From Microbacterium sp. zg-Y818 (GTDB lineage Bacteria; Actinomycetota; Actinomycetes; Actinomycetales; Microbacteriaceae), in assembly GCF_030246905.1 (NCBI RefSeq), contig NZ_CP126741.1, positions 2,108,001 through 2,172,000 of the forward strand: 64,000 bases of DNA, read 5' to 3'. A model generated the notes under the pieces. It was given only the letters and a program-made list of their open reading frames with translations. It was not told where the DNA came from and searched no databases. Made by a program: the position numbers and the translations under genes. This document shows positions 41,196 to 49,617 of this stretch, one piece after another. Position 1 is the first letter of the stretch, and every line of letters starts with the position of its first letter.

Positions 41196-41657
41196 TCGCG
41201 GAGTACGCGTCCCGCACGCGGGGCCGGCGCCGATCGCGCTCTTCCGCGTCGCGGGTGGATGGGCGCGGGGGCCCGGGCGGGGCTCGTGCTCGGCATCGTC
41301 GTCTCGAGCGTGGTGTTCGCCATCGTCCACCTCTCGAGCGATGTGTGGCTGAACGCCTGGTACCTCGTCTTCGCCGTCGGGCTGTCGCTGATCACCTGGC
41401 GCACGGGTGCCATCGAGATTGCGATCGTGCTGCACACGATGTTCAACACCGTGAACTTCGTGTTCGACGTGGCACTGCGCGTGGACATGGCCACCGCGTA
41501 CGACCGGTCGGCGGGCGTGGCCTCGGTGGAGACGCTGGCGCCGATGGCCGTGATCGTCATCGCCGTCGCGGTGGTGTGGGTGCGCACGCGGGGTGCGGCG
41601 GCGGTGCGGACGCCTGTGGATGCCGAGGCTCGCGCGGAGGCGGTACGGGCGGTCTAG
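41196..41657 (+). pseudogene. 5'-truncated, frameshifted CPBP-protease copy
   Basis: From about 41259 the DNA is nearly identical to positions 57700-58060, including the run SLITWRTGAIEIAIVLHTMF and SVETLAPMAVIVIAVAVVW. Upstream similarity fades within about 60 bp, the catalytic EExxxR segment is destroyed, and a 1-nt deletion shifts the frame near 41265. Only the C-terminal membrane half is readable. This copy and the longer one bracket about 16 kb, so it is either a recombination scar or a decayed duplicate. Confidence 0.8.
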
Positions 41658-41730
41658 GGACGGGGTGCCCGCCGGTCCCCACCGGTGCCGACTCCCGGCT
41701 CCAGGTCGGCCGGGCTCCGTCGCGAGCCGT

Positions 41731-42099
41731 CTACAGTCTCGTCGTGTGCGTGTCGATCCAGTCGACCACTTCGGCGAACTCCAGCCGACCGTCACCCACT
41801 GCCCGAACGAATTCGTCACCATCGCGAACATTCTCGGCAGCCAGATGATGCCCGTTAAGGGCAAGGAACGCCTTCGCGACCAGCCAGGAGAGCCTCTTGT
41901 TCCCGTCCGAGAGAGGATGATCGCGATTGATCGCGATCATCAACGCGGCAGCCTTGTCGTGGAGCGCTGGATAGACCTCTTCGCCAAAGACAGGCAGCGG
42001 CGCGGCAAGTGCTGAGAGCAGAAGATTTCGGTCGCGAAGGTGGAAACCCACCAACTCGATGAGGTCTTCAACGTCGCTGGGCTCGAGGTAATCCGTCAC
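41731..42099 (-). CDS. doc: Doc-like Fic toxin
   Basis: 122 residues (P1 Doc is 126). The Fic motif reads HPLSDGNKR (61-69), with Leu where most Fic proteins have Phe. The N-terminal LEPSDVEDLIELVGFHLRDR and NLLLSALAAPLPVFG segments are typical of death-on-curing proteins, which phosphorylate EF-Tu. The GTG start overlaps the antitoxin stop (GTGA). The pair is a type II toxin-antitoxin module, whose P1 relative is phd-doc. Confidence 0.9.
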   Translation of the reverse strand: MTDYLEPSDVEDLIELVGFHLRDRNLLLSALAAPLPVFGEEVYPALHDKAAALMIAINRDHPLSDGNKRLSWLVAKAFLALNGHHLAAENVRDGDEFVRAVGDGRLEFAEVVDWIDTHTTRL

Positions 42100-42299
42100 T
42101 GCGAAAGTGCGTCCAGCAGGGCAGCGTCCTCGTCGAGGATCCGCTGGAAGATGGCGCGAGTTCGCGCGCTCTTGTCAGCTCTGGCCGCGCGCTCCTCGAT
42201 CGCAAGCTTGACGACTTCTGTCTTGGTGCGCCGCTCCTGAGCGGCGAGCGCGTCGAGGAGTTCCTCGTGCGCCGCGTCGAGACGTAGATTCATCGCCAT
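42096..42299 (-). CDS. Ribbon-helix-helix antitoxin of the Doc module
   Basis: 67 residues from MAMNLRLDAAHEELLDALAA, followed by QERRTKTEVVKLAIEERAAR, a ribbon-helix-helix DNA-binding layout rather than the Phd fold of the P1 system. The C-terminal tail (AIFQRILDEDAALLDALSQ) should be the toxin-wrapping segment. It is the first gene of the module and probably represses it. The ATG two codons downstream is an alternative start. Confidence 0.82.
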   Translation of the reverse strand: MAMNLRLDAAHEELLDALAAQERRTKTEVVKLAIEERAARADKSARTRAIFQRILDEDAALLDALSQ

Positions 42300-42451
42300 G
42301 CGAAAGCCCCTCCCTGAGTACGTGCTTCGACGGTAACACGGAAGGTACCACGCGGTACCATCCGGGCACAGTGCTGCTTGTCTCCCGCCGCAGCGTGAGT
42401 AGGCTGACCCCACCGAGCACTCCCTGACCCCACATCCAAGGTGGTGATGGC

Positions 42452-42724
42452 ATGCCGTACTTCGTCATCGAGCGAACCTTCGACGAACCGGTGGCCCTGC
42501 CCGTGGATGCCGCGGACGACATCAACCTCATCAACGATGAAGAAGATGTGCGGTGGGTGTTCTCCTATCTCTCCCTCGACCGAACCAAGACCTACTGTCT
42601 CTACGAGGCGCCCTCGGCAGAGGCGATCCGCGCCGCCGCCGAGCGGGCCGGCCTCCCTGCGGACAGCGTGATCGAAGTCGCCGGCCGCGTCATGCCCAAT
42701 GGCCACCTCATCGAAGCGGAGTAG
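42452..42724 (+). CDS. DUF4242 protein (SCO4226-like)
   Basis: 90 residues beginning MPYFVIERTFDEPVALP, a DUF4242 signature; SCO4226 of Streptomyces is a nickel-binding member. YLSLDRTKTYCLYEAPSAEA and PADSVIEVAGRVMPNG match the ferredoxin-like barrel of the family. It ends 9 bp from the convergent end of the large regulator gene. Metal binding is inferred from the family only. Confidence 0.82.
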   Translation: MPYFVIERTFDEPVALPVDAADDINLINDEEDVRWVFSYLSLDRTKTYCLYEAPSAEAIRAAAERAGLPADSVIEVAGRVMPNGHLIEAE

Positions 42725-42733
42725 TGCGCACCG

Positions 42734-45628
42734 TCACATCAAGCCCTCATCTCGGGCGTAGCGGACGGCATGGGATCGGTTGGAACTCGAGGTCTTGGTG
42801 AAGATGCTGCGCATGTGGTTGGCCACGGTGTGCTCGCTGATGAACAGCCGGGCGGCGATGTCGCGATTGGTCAGGCCCTGATCGATCAGACGGAGGATCT
42901 CGATCTCGCGGGGGGTCAGCCCGTCGGCGCGACCGCGCAGTCTCGCATCCCGCTCGACCGCGCGCATCACGCGGGCCCAGCCTGCGGCTGTGGCATCCGC
43001 CCACACGCGCTCGGCGAGGACGAGCGCCTCTCGCGACCGGGCATCGCGCGAGACCAGCCAGTGCGCCAAGGCGGTGCGGGTGTGGGCGGCATCCAGCGCC
43101 GCGCCGAGCCGATCGTCCAGCGCCAGCGCAGCGTCGAAAGAGGTCTGCGGGTCGCCGGAATCCAGCAGACCATCGAGCTGTCCGAGGTAACGGTCCGCCG
43201 AGCCGAAGCACGAGACGAAGTAGCCCGACATGAGGTTCAGACCGGCGTACTCCAGGATCAGAGGGCGCAGCCGCGCGGCCGCGTCGCGGTCCTCGAGGAA
43301 CATCGCAGCCTCGGCGAGCAGTGCCAGCACGGCGGGCCACTCCGCGGACTCATGCGCCATGGCGGTGTCCTGATCCAGCAGCCACGCCAGCATCCTCGCC
43401 GCCGGCCGCCTCATCTCGAACTCGGTGTACAGGCCGAGCAGCCCCGGCGCCCAGTGCTCGTGGGGTGATTCGGTTCCGGTGATGATCCCGCGCACCGGCG
43501 CGAGCTGTCCGAGTTCTCGCTTGATCATGTACAGCTGCTGTGCGGCGACGCTGGACCGCGCATCCGACAGGAACGTGGCTTCGGCTCGCGCTGCCCGCCG
43601 GTATGCGGTTCTTGCTGCCCCCAGCCGGCCGGCGATGAAGTGCCGGCCGTAGTCGACGCAGTCGCGCCAGTACTGCCAGTAGCTTCCCGCGCGCGCCGCT
43701 GCCGCGATGAGGGCTGTTTCGGCCTGCTCCAGTCCGCCTTTGTCGCCGAGGACGTACGCTGCGGCGGCCCGATAGTTGGGGGCGGCATACAACCACTCGC
43801 CGATGTCCGCCGGGCTGGTCGCACCCGCGGTGCCGACTGTCCAGATCTCGCCGGCATGGTCGTACGCCTCTCTGAGGATCTGGGGCCGGAGGCTGTGAAG
43901 ATATGCGGTCCGCAGCACCCGCAACAGCAGCTGCGCATCACCGAGCGCGCGAGCCTGCCGAGTGGCCTCTGTCGCCCGCACCCGCGCCTCGTCCAGGCGC
44001 CCCGAAAACGACGTCGCCCGCGCGAGCGCCGCGAGCGCCTCCACCCGTTCCGCGCGAGAACCGGGCTCGGCGGGAAAGTCCAGCGCGCCCATCAGCAGCT
44101 CCACCGCCCGCCCGCCGTGGATGCCCGGCCGCCAGGTCGCTTCTTCGTACTGGATCGCGCCGCGCAGCTGATCGAGCGGGGTACCCAGCGCGCAGACCCG
44201 CTCGGCGAGAGCGCGCGCTCGGGCGAAATCTGCCGCGAGTAGCCAGTTGCGCGCTGCCGCCAGGCGCAGCTCGTCGCGCCCGCTCGGCGACTGGGTCAGG
44301 TCCGCCGCCTGCTCGAACAGTCGCGCCGCCTCTTCGTACGCGATTCTGGATGCCGCGAGCTCCGCCGCCGCGGCCGTGTACGAAACCGCCTCATCCCGGA
44401 ATCCGAGGCTGAGTGCGTGGACGTAGTGGTAGGCGAGCCGCTGCGTCAGCCGGGCGGGGGTGGGCGCACGCTGCTCGAGCATCGCGGCCGCGCGTGCGTG
44501 CAGTGCCGGCCGGTCTCGCGCGGGAATGCCGTCGAGCACCGCCTGCCGCGCGATCGCGTGCGGAAAGCGCAGGTCGTCGCCTGCGCCATGGGGCGCTTCG
44601 AGCAGTCCCGCCGCCAGGGCCCGCTCGAGCGCATCCAGCACGGTCTCGGCCGATTCCCCGGAGATCGCGGCCAACTCGACCACAACAACGTCCATGCCCA
44701 GCACCGCTGCCGCCTCGAGAAGATGGCGCTGCGCGGGATCGATCGTGTCCAGCCTTGTGTACAGCAGATCGTTGACCGACTCGGGCAAGGAGATGCCGAC
44801 GACATCGGGGCCGGCGATGTCGCCGGCATAGCGCCACGCCTCGCGCAGCAGAAAGGGGTTGCCTCCCGTCAGGAACCGCAGTCGCGTTGCCACCTCGAGC
44901 AGGTCTGTGGCGGATGCCGTCGCCCGGGTGCGCACATAGGTGAGCACCTCGTCCAGCGTCAGCGCCCGCAGCGAGATGCGCCGCATTCCTTCGAAGGACG
45001 AGAGGTTCGCCAGGACCCGGTCCACGACCGCTGAGCGATCCGGATGCGTGGACCGCACACCGCCGAGCAGCAGCACCGAGCTGTCTTCGAGTCCGGCGAG
45101 CATCCTGGGCAGCAGCCGCAGCACGGCCTCATCGGCCCAGTGCAGATCGTCCAGGACGATCACGATGGGCCGGCTCTCGGCGGCCTCACTCAGCAGACCG
45201 ACGATCGCCGTCGCCAGCCGGTGCTGATCGCCCGGGTCCCGTGCCTCCGGCCCAGGGTCTGCGCGGTCCGCCGTGATGGCCTGGCGTATCAAGCGGCTGG
45301 CGGCATCCGTCGCCGTCGCCCCCCGGACAAGGTCCAGCAGCCTGCGCAACGGGGCGTCGAGCGGCTCGAACGGCGCACCGAACTCGGCGACGCACGAGCC
45401 TGCGAAGACGGCGGCACCGTGCGCGCTGAGCCGGGTCGCGGCTTCGGCGATGAGCCTGGTCTTGCCGACTCCCGGCTCTCCCGTGACGAAGACGCAGTGC
45501 ACCGACCCGCTCACCACGTCGGGCCACACCGAGACCACGGCATCCAGTTCCTCTTCCCGCGCGACGAACGGCGGCTGATCGGAGCTGCGCCATGCGCGGG
45601 GCAAGAGCGGTGGTTTCCAGGCCCGCAT
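42734..45628 (-). CDS. Large LAL-type ATPase/LuxR regulator of the 45-48 kb cluster
   Basis: 964 residues. Walker A is GEPGVGKT, Walker B is IVLDDLHWADEAVL, the middle is helical-repeat, and the C-terminal LuxR helix-turn-helix has LTPREIEILRLIDQGLTNRD and ISEHTVANHMRSIFTKTSSS. The start MRAWKPP is chosen because TATGTT lies 6 nt upstream (leaderless), and because the longer frame would make the 55-bp promoter repeat coding. It is divergent from three genes of unknown function and is the obvious candidate to control them through the palindrome in that repeat. Confidence 0.88.
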   Translation of the reverse strand: MRAWKPPLLPRAWRSSDQPPFVAREEELDAVVSVWPDVVSGSVHCVFVTGEPGVGKTRLIAEAATRLSAHGAAVFAGSCVAEFGAPFEPLDAPLRRLLDLVRGATATDAASRLIRQAITADRADPGPEARDPGDQHRLATAIVGLLSEAAESRPIVIVLDDLHWADEAVLRLLPRMLAGLEDSSVLLLGGVRSTHPDRSAVVDRVLANLSSFEGMRRISLRALTLDEVLTYVRTRATASATDLLEVATRLRFLTGGNPFLLREAWRYAGDIAGPDVVGISLPESVNDLLYTRLDTIDPAQRHLLEAAAVLGMDVVVVELAAISGESAETVLDALERALAAGLLEAPHGAGDDLRFPHAIARQAVLDGIPARDRPALHARAAAMLEQRAPTPARLTQRLAYHYVHALSLGFRDEAVSYTAAAAELAASRIAYEEAARLFEQAADLTQSPSGRDELRLAAARNWLLAADFARARALAERVCALGTPLDQLRGAIQYEEATWRPGIHGGRAVELLMGALDFPAEPGSRAERVEALAALARATSFSGRLDEARVRATEATRQARALGDAQLLLRVLRTAYLHSLRPQILREAYDHAGEIWTVGTAGATSPADIGEWLYAAPNYRAAAAYVLGDKGGLEQAETALIAAAARAGSYWQYWRDCVDYGRHFIAGRLGAARTAYRRAARAEATFLSDARSSVAAQQLYMIKRELGQLAPVRGIITGTESPHEHWAPGLLGLYTEFEMRRPAARMLAWLLDQDTAMAHESAEWPAVLALLAEAAMFLEDRDAAARLRPLILEYAGLNLMSGYFVSCFGSADRYLGQLDGLLDSGDPQTSFDAALALDDRLGAALDAAHTRTALAHWLVSRDARSREALVLAERVWADATAAGWARVMRAVERDARLRGRADGLTPREIEILRLIDQGLTNRDIAARLFISEHTVANHMRSIFTKTSSSNRSHAVRYARDEGLM

Positions 45629-45692
45629 GCGGCCAACATATGCCCGCCACCGGCTCACGTCGATCCCCGCATCAGCGGTTCGAACGCCACGG

Positions 45693-45747
45693 CGAAATGG
45701 GCATTTCATGTCATGTGGCGGTCAGCCCCTCACGCTTAGCGTCGCCC
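45693..45747 (+). repeat. 55-bp promoter repeat, copy 1
   Basis: Identical to copy 2 (47453-47507) except at one base. It contains the palindrome GAAATG-GG-CATTTC (45694-45707) and a TAGCGT -10 box (45737-45742), with no good -35, so activation by a bound regulator is likely. It lies between the divergent LAL regulator and the 233-residue protein gene. Confidence 0.85.
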
Positions 45748-45790
45748 TTGTCACGGCTGGACGTCAGTCGGACTCAGGAGAGGAAGCATC

Positions 45791-46492
45791 ATGGTCGCCA
45801 CACACGCAACGACGATCACGCCGGAGGCAGCCGGAAGGAAGACCCCCCGACCGTCCGCCGCGCCGCCCACGGAAGCTATCGCCGAGGTGGCCGGAAAGCT
45901 CAAGCAGTGGCGCATCCTGCTGCCGGGCACTGGTGGGCAACTACGCCAGAAGCCGGAATTCGGGGTCCAGCGTGAGCGCAATTTCGCCCTCTACGGCACC
46001 GTCCCCGATCGGTACCTGCAGCACGAAGATCAGGCGTACGGCATCAACCTCGGCTGGACGGACGATGACTCGGCAGCCACCCGGGCCAAGGTGACCCGCT
46101 GGTTCGTGGATCGTCCGGGGTCCGCCGACGGGCCCGTGACCTTCGGCGAGCGCATTGCGCTCGGCAACGGCAAAGATCCGTCGTTCATCCGCTATGCCGA
46201 CCGTTTTGTGGGCGTGAACCTCGACTGGTCGAACAAACCGGTCTACGAATGGCGGTTCGTCGGGGGAACGCCGGGCACGCCGATCAAGGATGGCGCCAGC
46301 GTCGCCATCTACAACGACGAAGCCGGCTCCGACGCCTCGCCGGGCAACTTCCTCATCTACTTCGACCGCACGGTCGGAGGCGACCTGGGATGGCCCGACA
46401 GCAAGACGTGGTGGGACCAGGCGAAATCCAAACTGGGACCCCTCGCATGGGCCGCTGCCAAGGAGTTGCTCAAGGACTACCTCGGGGTGTGA
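45791..46492 (+). CDS. Novel three-repeat protein of the LAL cluster
   Basis: 233 residues with no known family. No signal peptide; a Pro/Thr-rich N-terminal 30 residues precede a body made of three imperfect ~55-residue units, each ending in a similar motif: YGINLGW (83-89), VGVNLDW (140-146), VGGDLGW (195-201). Each unit carries a preceding [FV]..GE or DGAS strand followed by short beta segments, so a threefold beta fold such as a trefoil is possible. An AGGAGAGGAAG ribosome-binding site precedes the ATG. It is probably co-transcribed with the next gene. Confidence 0.75.
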   Translation: MVATHATTITPEAAGRKTPRPSAAPPTEAIAEVAGKLKQWRILLPGTGGQLRQKPEFGVQRERNFALYGTVPDRYLQHEDQAYGINLGWTDDDSAATRAKVTRWFVDRPGSADGPVTFGERIALGNGKDPSFIRYADRFVGVNLDWSNKPVYEWRFVGGTPGTPIKDGASVAIYNDEAGSDASPGNFLIYFDRTVGGDLGWPDSKTWWDQAKSKLGPLAWAAAKELLKDYLGV

Positions 46493-46575
46493 CACCCGAT
46501 CCGACCGCGGTCCCTCGACGACGCTGCTCGTCGAGGGACCCGGCCTCTGCCGATGCCGCAACGAGGGGACTGCTC

Positions 46576-47436
46576 GTGTCCATCAACCCGGAACGCCAGA
46601 CCGTGTGGCAGCGGGCGAAGGGCGTCGTCGTCAGCGCCGGCGCCCTGGCCACCGCCGTGATCGCCGTGGTGGGCGTCTGGAATTGGCTGAGTCCTCGCGA
46701 CGTGCAGGATGCAGCGAGCGTGGAGCTCGCTCTCGTGAGCCGATCCACGCTGCACGAGTATTCGTTCCAGACCCAGCAGGACTTCGACGGGCTCCCGCAA
46801 CATCCCGTCGACGCGGGACTCGCTCTCGTCGTTGCCACACCGCAGCCGGCCGCACCGCCACGACCGTCCGAGACGGCACCACCGACCCCATCGCCCACGC
46901 CGCAGACGGATCAGGACCGCAACACCGTGCCTTCCACGGGCGGCACCATGGCGACCGACCCCCCGGTGGACGCGTATCAACTCACGGAGGAGGAGAAGCG
47001 GGCCTTGGCACTCATCACGAGCGTCGAAGATGTGTCACTCGACGGTCCATCGCCGATGCCGCTGACGAGCGATGAGGTGGAGACATCGCTCGCGGAAGCC
47101 CTGGCTGAGGTGGAGGCGGTGACGACGCAGGACTCCGTAGATCCACTGGGCTACAGAGTGGCCGTCAACTTCGTCTTCGACGGCTTGGCGGGAGTGCCGC
47201 TCGTGCTGACCTGGTCCCTCAACGGCGTGGACGTCAGTGCGAACTGGCGAGCGCCGCGTCTCGGTATCCGTCTTGAGCCGACGACCGACCATGACAGCGG
47301 CAGTGTGGACATCTGGGTCCCCAACCTCAGTTCGCCGGGCGACTACATCGTCGAGGTCAAGATCGTCCGCGCGTCCGGTGGGGCGGCACTGACAAGCGGC
47401 AACCTCCTGGTCACCGCAACAACCACCGGAGAGTAG
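46576..47436 (+). CDS. Membrane-anchored protein with conserved C-terminal domain (paralogue 1)
   Basis: 286 residues from a GTG after GAGGGG. One N-terminal membrane span (VVSAGALATAVIAVVGVW) anchors it with the rest outside. A Pro/Thr linker leads to a C-terminal domain shared with the next gene: DSVDPLGYRVAVNF, GVPLVLTWSLNGVDVSANW, VDIWVPNLSSPGDYIVEV. An STLHE segment near residue 55 is also shared. The domain looks immunoglobulin-like (inference). No repeat promoter lies directly upstream, so it depends on the preceding gene's promoter. Confidence 0.75.
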   Translation: MSINPERQTVWQRAKGVVVSAGALATAVIAVVGVWNWLSPRDVQDAASVELALVSRSTLHEYSFQTQQDFDGLPQHPVDAGLALVVATPQPAAPPRPSETAPPTPSPTPQTDQDRNTVPSTGGTMATDPPVDAYQLTEEEKRALALITSVEDVSLDGPSPMPLTSDEVETSLAEALAEVEAVTTQDSVDPLGYRVAVNFVFDGLAGVPLVLTWSLNGVDVSANWRAPRLGIRLEPTTDHDSGSVDIWVPNLSSPGDYIVEVKIVRASGGAALTSGNLLVTATTTGE

Positions 47437-47452
47437 GCCGCGCCATGCGCGT

Positions 47453-47507
47453 CGAAATGGGCATTTCATGTCATGTGGCGGTCAGCCCCTCACGCCTAGC
47501 GTCGCCC
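47453..47507 (+). repeat. 55-bp promoter repeat, copy 2
   Basis: Second copy of the element at 45693, one mismatch (C for T at 47496). It carries the same GAAATG-GG-CATTTC palindrome and TAGCGT box and ends 35 bp before the lipoprotein start. Confidence 0.85.
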
Positions 47508-47542
47508 GTATCAGGTCACGCTCATTCGAGAGGAAGTGGATC

Positions 47543-48304
47543 GTGTCCATCAACAGCACAATTCCGACTGGACCGCAGCGGAAGAACACACTCGTCATCA
47601 GTGCGGGTATCGCCACCGGAATGATCGCTGTCGTCGGCCTCAGCGGGTGCACGAGCCCCGGCCAGGGGCAGGATGCCGCCGGCGTCGACCTCGCCCTCAC
47701 CGGCGAATCGACACTGCACGAGTTCGACTTTCCGGCGAGAAATGCGTTCAGCGGTCCCCGAAATATCAGGGGCGTGCCGCTGCCGGATCCCATGGCGGCA
47801 ACGCCGAGCGCCGCAGTGTACGACCAGCGCTTGGAACCGTACCGGCTGACGACGGAGGAGGCTATGGCGTTGTCGCCCCTGCCCACGGCCACCGCCCACG
47901 ACATCTCCCCCACGCATCCCCATGACCGGGCGGTGACCACCGGCGCCCTGGCGAGTCATCTCGCGGCGGTCCTGTGGGAGGTCGATGCTGTCGCAGTGAA
48001 TGACTCCGTGGATCCCCTCGGCTACACCGTCACCGTCGATGTCACCACCGACGGCATCGCCGGGGTGCCGCTGCTGGTGACCTGGTCACTCAGCGGTGCG
48101 GATGTCAGCGCCCATTGGGGTGCCAGTCGTCTGGGAGCCCGGCTGCAGCCCACCACCGATGACGGCGCCAGCGTCGACATCTGGATCCCCAACCTCCGTG
48201 GCGATGGTGACTACACCCTCGATGTCGATGTCGTCGGTGCGTCCGACGGCGTTGCTATCGCCGGCGCCAGCTTGCTCGTGGAAGCCGACGCGTCGGCCGA
48301 GTGA
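47543..48304 (+). CDS. Lipoprotein paralogue 2 of the LAL cluster
   Basis: 253 residues from a GTG after GAGAGGAAG. The signal peptide ends in a lipobox (VVGLSGCTSPG), so it is lipid-anchored rather than having paralogue 1's membrane span. The remainder aligns with paralogue 1 along its length: STLHEFDFPARNAF, DSVDPLGYTVTVDV, GVPLLVTWSLSGADVSAHW, VDIWIPNLRGDGDYTLDV. It has its own copy of the 55-bp promoter repeat. Tandem duplication with a change of anchoring mode is the simplest history. Function unknown. Confidence 0.78.
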   Translation: MSINSTIPTGPQRKNTLVISAGIATGMIAVVGLSGCTSPGQGQDAAGVDLALTGESTLHEFDFPARNAFSGPRNIRGVPLPDPMAATPSAAVYDQRLEPYRLTTEEAMALSPLPTATAHDISPTHPHDRAVTTGALASHLAAVLWEVDAVAVNDSVDPLGYTVTVDVTTDGIAGVPLLVTWSLSGADVSAHWGASRLGARLQPTTDDGASVDIWIPNLRGDGDYTLDVDVVGASDGVAIAGASLLVEADASAE

Positions 48305-48316
48305 GCGACTGTGCAG

Positions 48317-48379
48317 CCCCGGTCGTTGAGCGAGCGGGCCTGCGGCCCCGGTCGCGGAGCGAACCCAGCAAGACGAAAC
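48317..48379. repeat. Extragenic GTTGAGCGAG...GACGAAAC repeat
   Basis: CCCCGGTCGTTGAGCGAGCG at the left and AAGACGAAAC at the right, the same family as the elements at 10.9 and 14.2 kb. It lies directly after the lipoprotein gene. Confidence 0.6.
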
Positions 48380-48454
48380 ACACGAGCTGAGTGGGCGTTC
48401 ACACGGCTGGCGGGGCGGTTCGCGGCGGCGGGCGGAGCGCCGCCGGCCGCCTGA

Positions 48455-48730
48455 CGCCTGTCCGAAGACCTCGAACCATTGGATCGCTATGTCGAGGCGC
48501 ACGTCCACGGGGGCGTCACCTTCGCAACGGATGTCGAAGCAATCGTTCTCGACCCCTGTCACCGAGGAACGGCCGTTCATCCGGCAGCGGCGCGCCTTTC
48601 GCAGGTCGACTTCCATCCCGGCTTCAGCGTCAAGACCAGCACGCTCGACCCCGGGTACCGAGGGCCGCGGTACGCAGCCCTCGCGGCATCCGCGCGGTAT
48701 GGGCGGCGCGCGGACGACCAAGCCAGCTAG
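48455..48730 (+). pseudogene. C-terminal remnant of a DUF3626 gene
   Basis: The frame reads LDRYVEAHVHGGVTFATDVE, then AIVLDPCHRGTAVHPAA, VDFHPGFSV and YRGPRYAALAASAR, matching the C-terminal part of DUF3626 proteins, which are normally several hundred residues. There is no start, no ribosome-binding site and no upstream portion, and the last codons are unrelated. Its end overlaps the end of the convergent CPBP gene. Confidence 0.7.
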
Positions 48731-49617
48731 TTGTTCTTCCCCGGCAGGTTGTGAACGGGTGAGGTGGACACGGGTTCTGCCGTCACCTCTGACCGAGGAT
48801 GACCCAATCGTCCGCGCGTCGCGGCAATCGTGATGGCCGCGAGCCCCGCGAGGCCGAGCGCAGCGGGCCAGTTGTTGGCGACCGCCTCACCAGAGAAGGT
48901 GCCTACCGCGAAGAGCGCCCAGTTGATGCCGTTGTGCCCGAGGATCACCAAGAGCACAGAGCCGCGAGATCCGTTGAAGAGCCACGACATGACGAACGAC
49001 ATACTGACCACCAGCACGAGGTACGCCAGAAACTGGCTCGGCTCCTGTCGCGCGGTATCCCATTCGGCAGTCAGAAACAGCGGCGCGTGCCACAAACAGT
49101 GGATGACTCCGAGAGCAAGCGCCGCCGTCATCGGGTGAAGCCGTTGCTGCAGCCGCGGCAGCGCAAAGCCTCGCCAGCCCGGCTCCTCCTGAATCGGACC
49201 CCCGAGCAGGTAGGTCACGTAGGTGATCGCGAGCAACCCCAGCACAGCGATGAAGCCGCCCTCCAGGGCGAAGGACGTTCCGGGCAGCAAGAAGTAGCCG
49301 AGTGCCGTTGCGAGCGGGATGACGAGGAGGGCGAGGAGATACCAGGCCGGCCGGGCGCGCCACTTCACCATGCTCAGCTGGAGTCGCCGCGCCCCCTGGC
49401 GCCCCTCGCAGACGCGGGTGACCAAGAAAGCCGCTGCGAACGGACCCGCAAACAGACCCACTTGGTTGATGCCTGCGATGGCAGCAAAGGGAAGCTGGAA
49501 CGGCAGCAGTCCGATGCCACTCTGCGACAGCCACCACGGGCTCCAGGCCACCCACGAGCCGAGAAAGGCCAGGATGAAGAACGCGGTCAGCGGGCGTCGT
49601 TGAATCAGATCGGTCAT
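48727..49617 (-). CDS. CPBP-family intramembrane metalloprotease
   Basis: 296 residues, about eight membrane spans. The CPBP (Abi) catalytic motifs are intact: EEPGWRG (EExxxR), HCLWHAP and HNGIN. Members are CAAX-protease-like and include bacteriocin self-immunity and stress proteins. It is coupled by ATGA to the upstream PadR-type gene, so PadR probably controls it. It is unrelated in sequence to the CPBP copies at 41.2 and 57.3 kb. Confidence 0.85.
   Translation of the reverse strand: MTDLIQRRPLTAFFILAFLGSWVAWSPWWLSQSGIGLLPFQLPFAAIAGINQVGLFAGPFAAAFLVTRVCEGRQGARRLQLSMVKWRARPAWYLLALLVIPLATALGYFLLPGTSFALEGGFIAVLGLLAITYVTYLLGGPIQEEPGWRGFALPRLQQRLHPMTAALALGVIHCLWHAPLFLTAEWDTARQEPSQFLAYLVLVVSMSFVMSWLFNGSRGSVLLVILGHNGINWALFAVGTFSGEAVANNWPAALGLAGLAAITIAATRGRLGHPRSEVTAEPVSTSPVHNLPGKNN

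Noticed and set aside
45629..45709. Upstream start for the large LAL regulator
   Set aside because: It would translate the 55-bp promoter repeat, whose second copy at 47.45 kb is non-coding; the ATG at 45628 has a leaderless -10 box.
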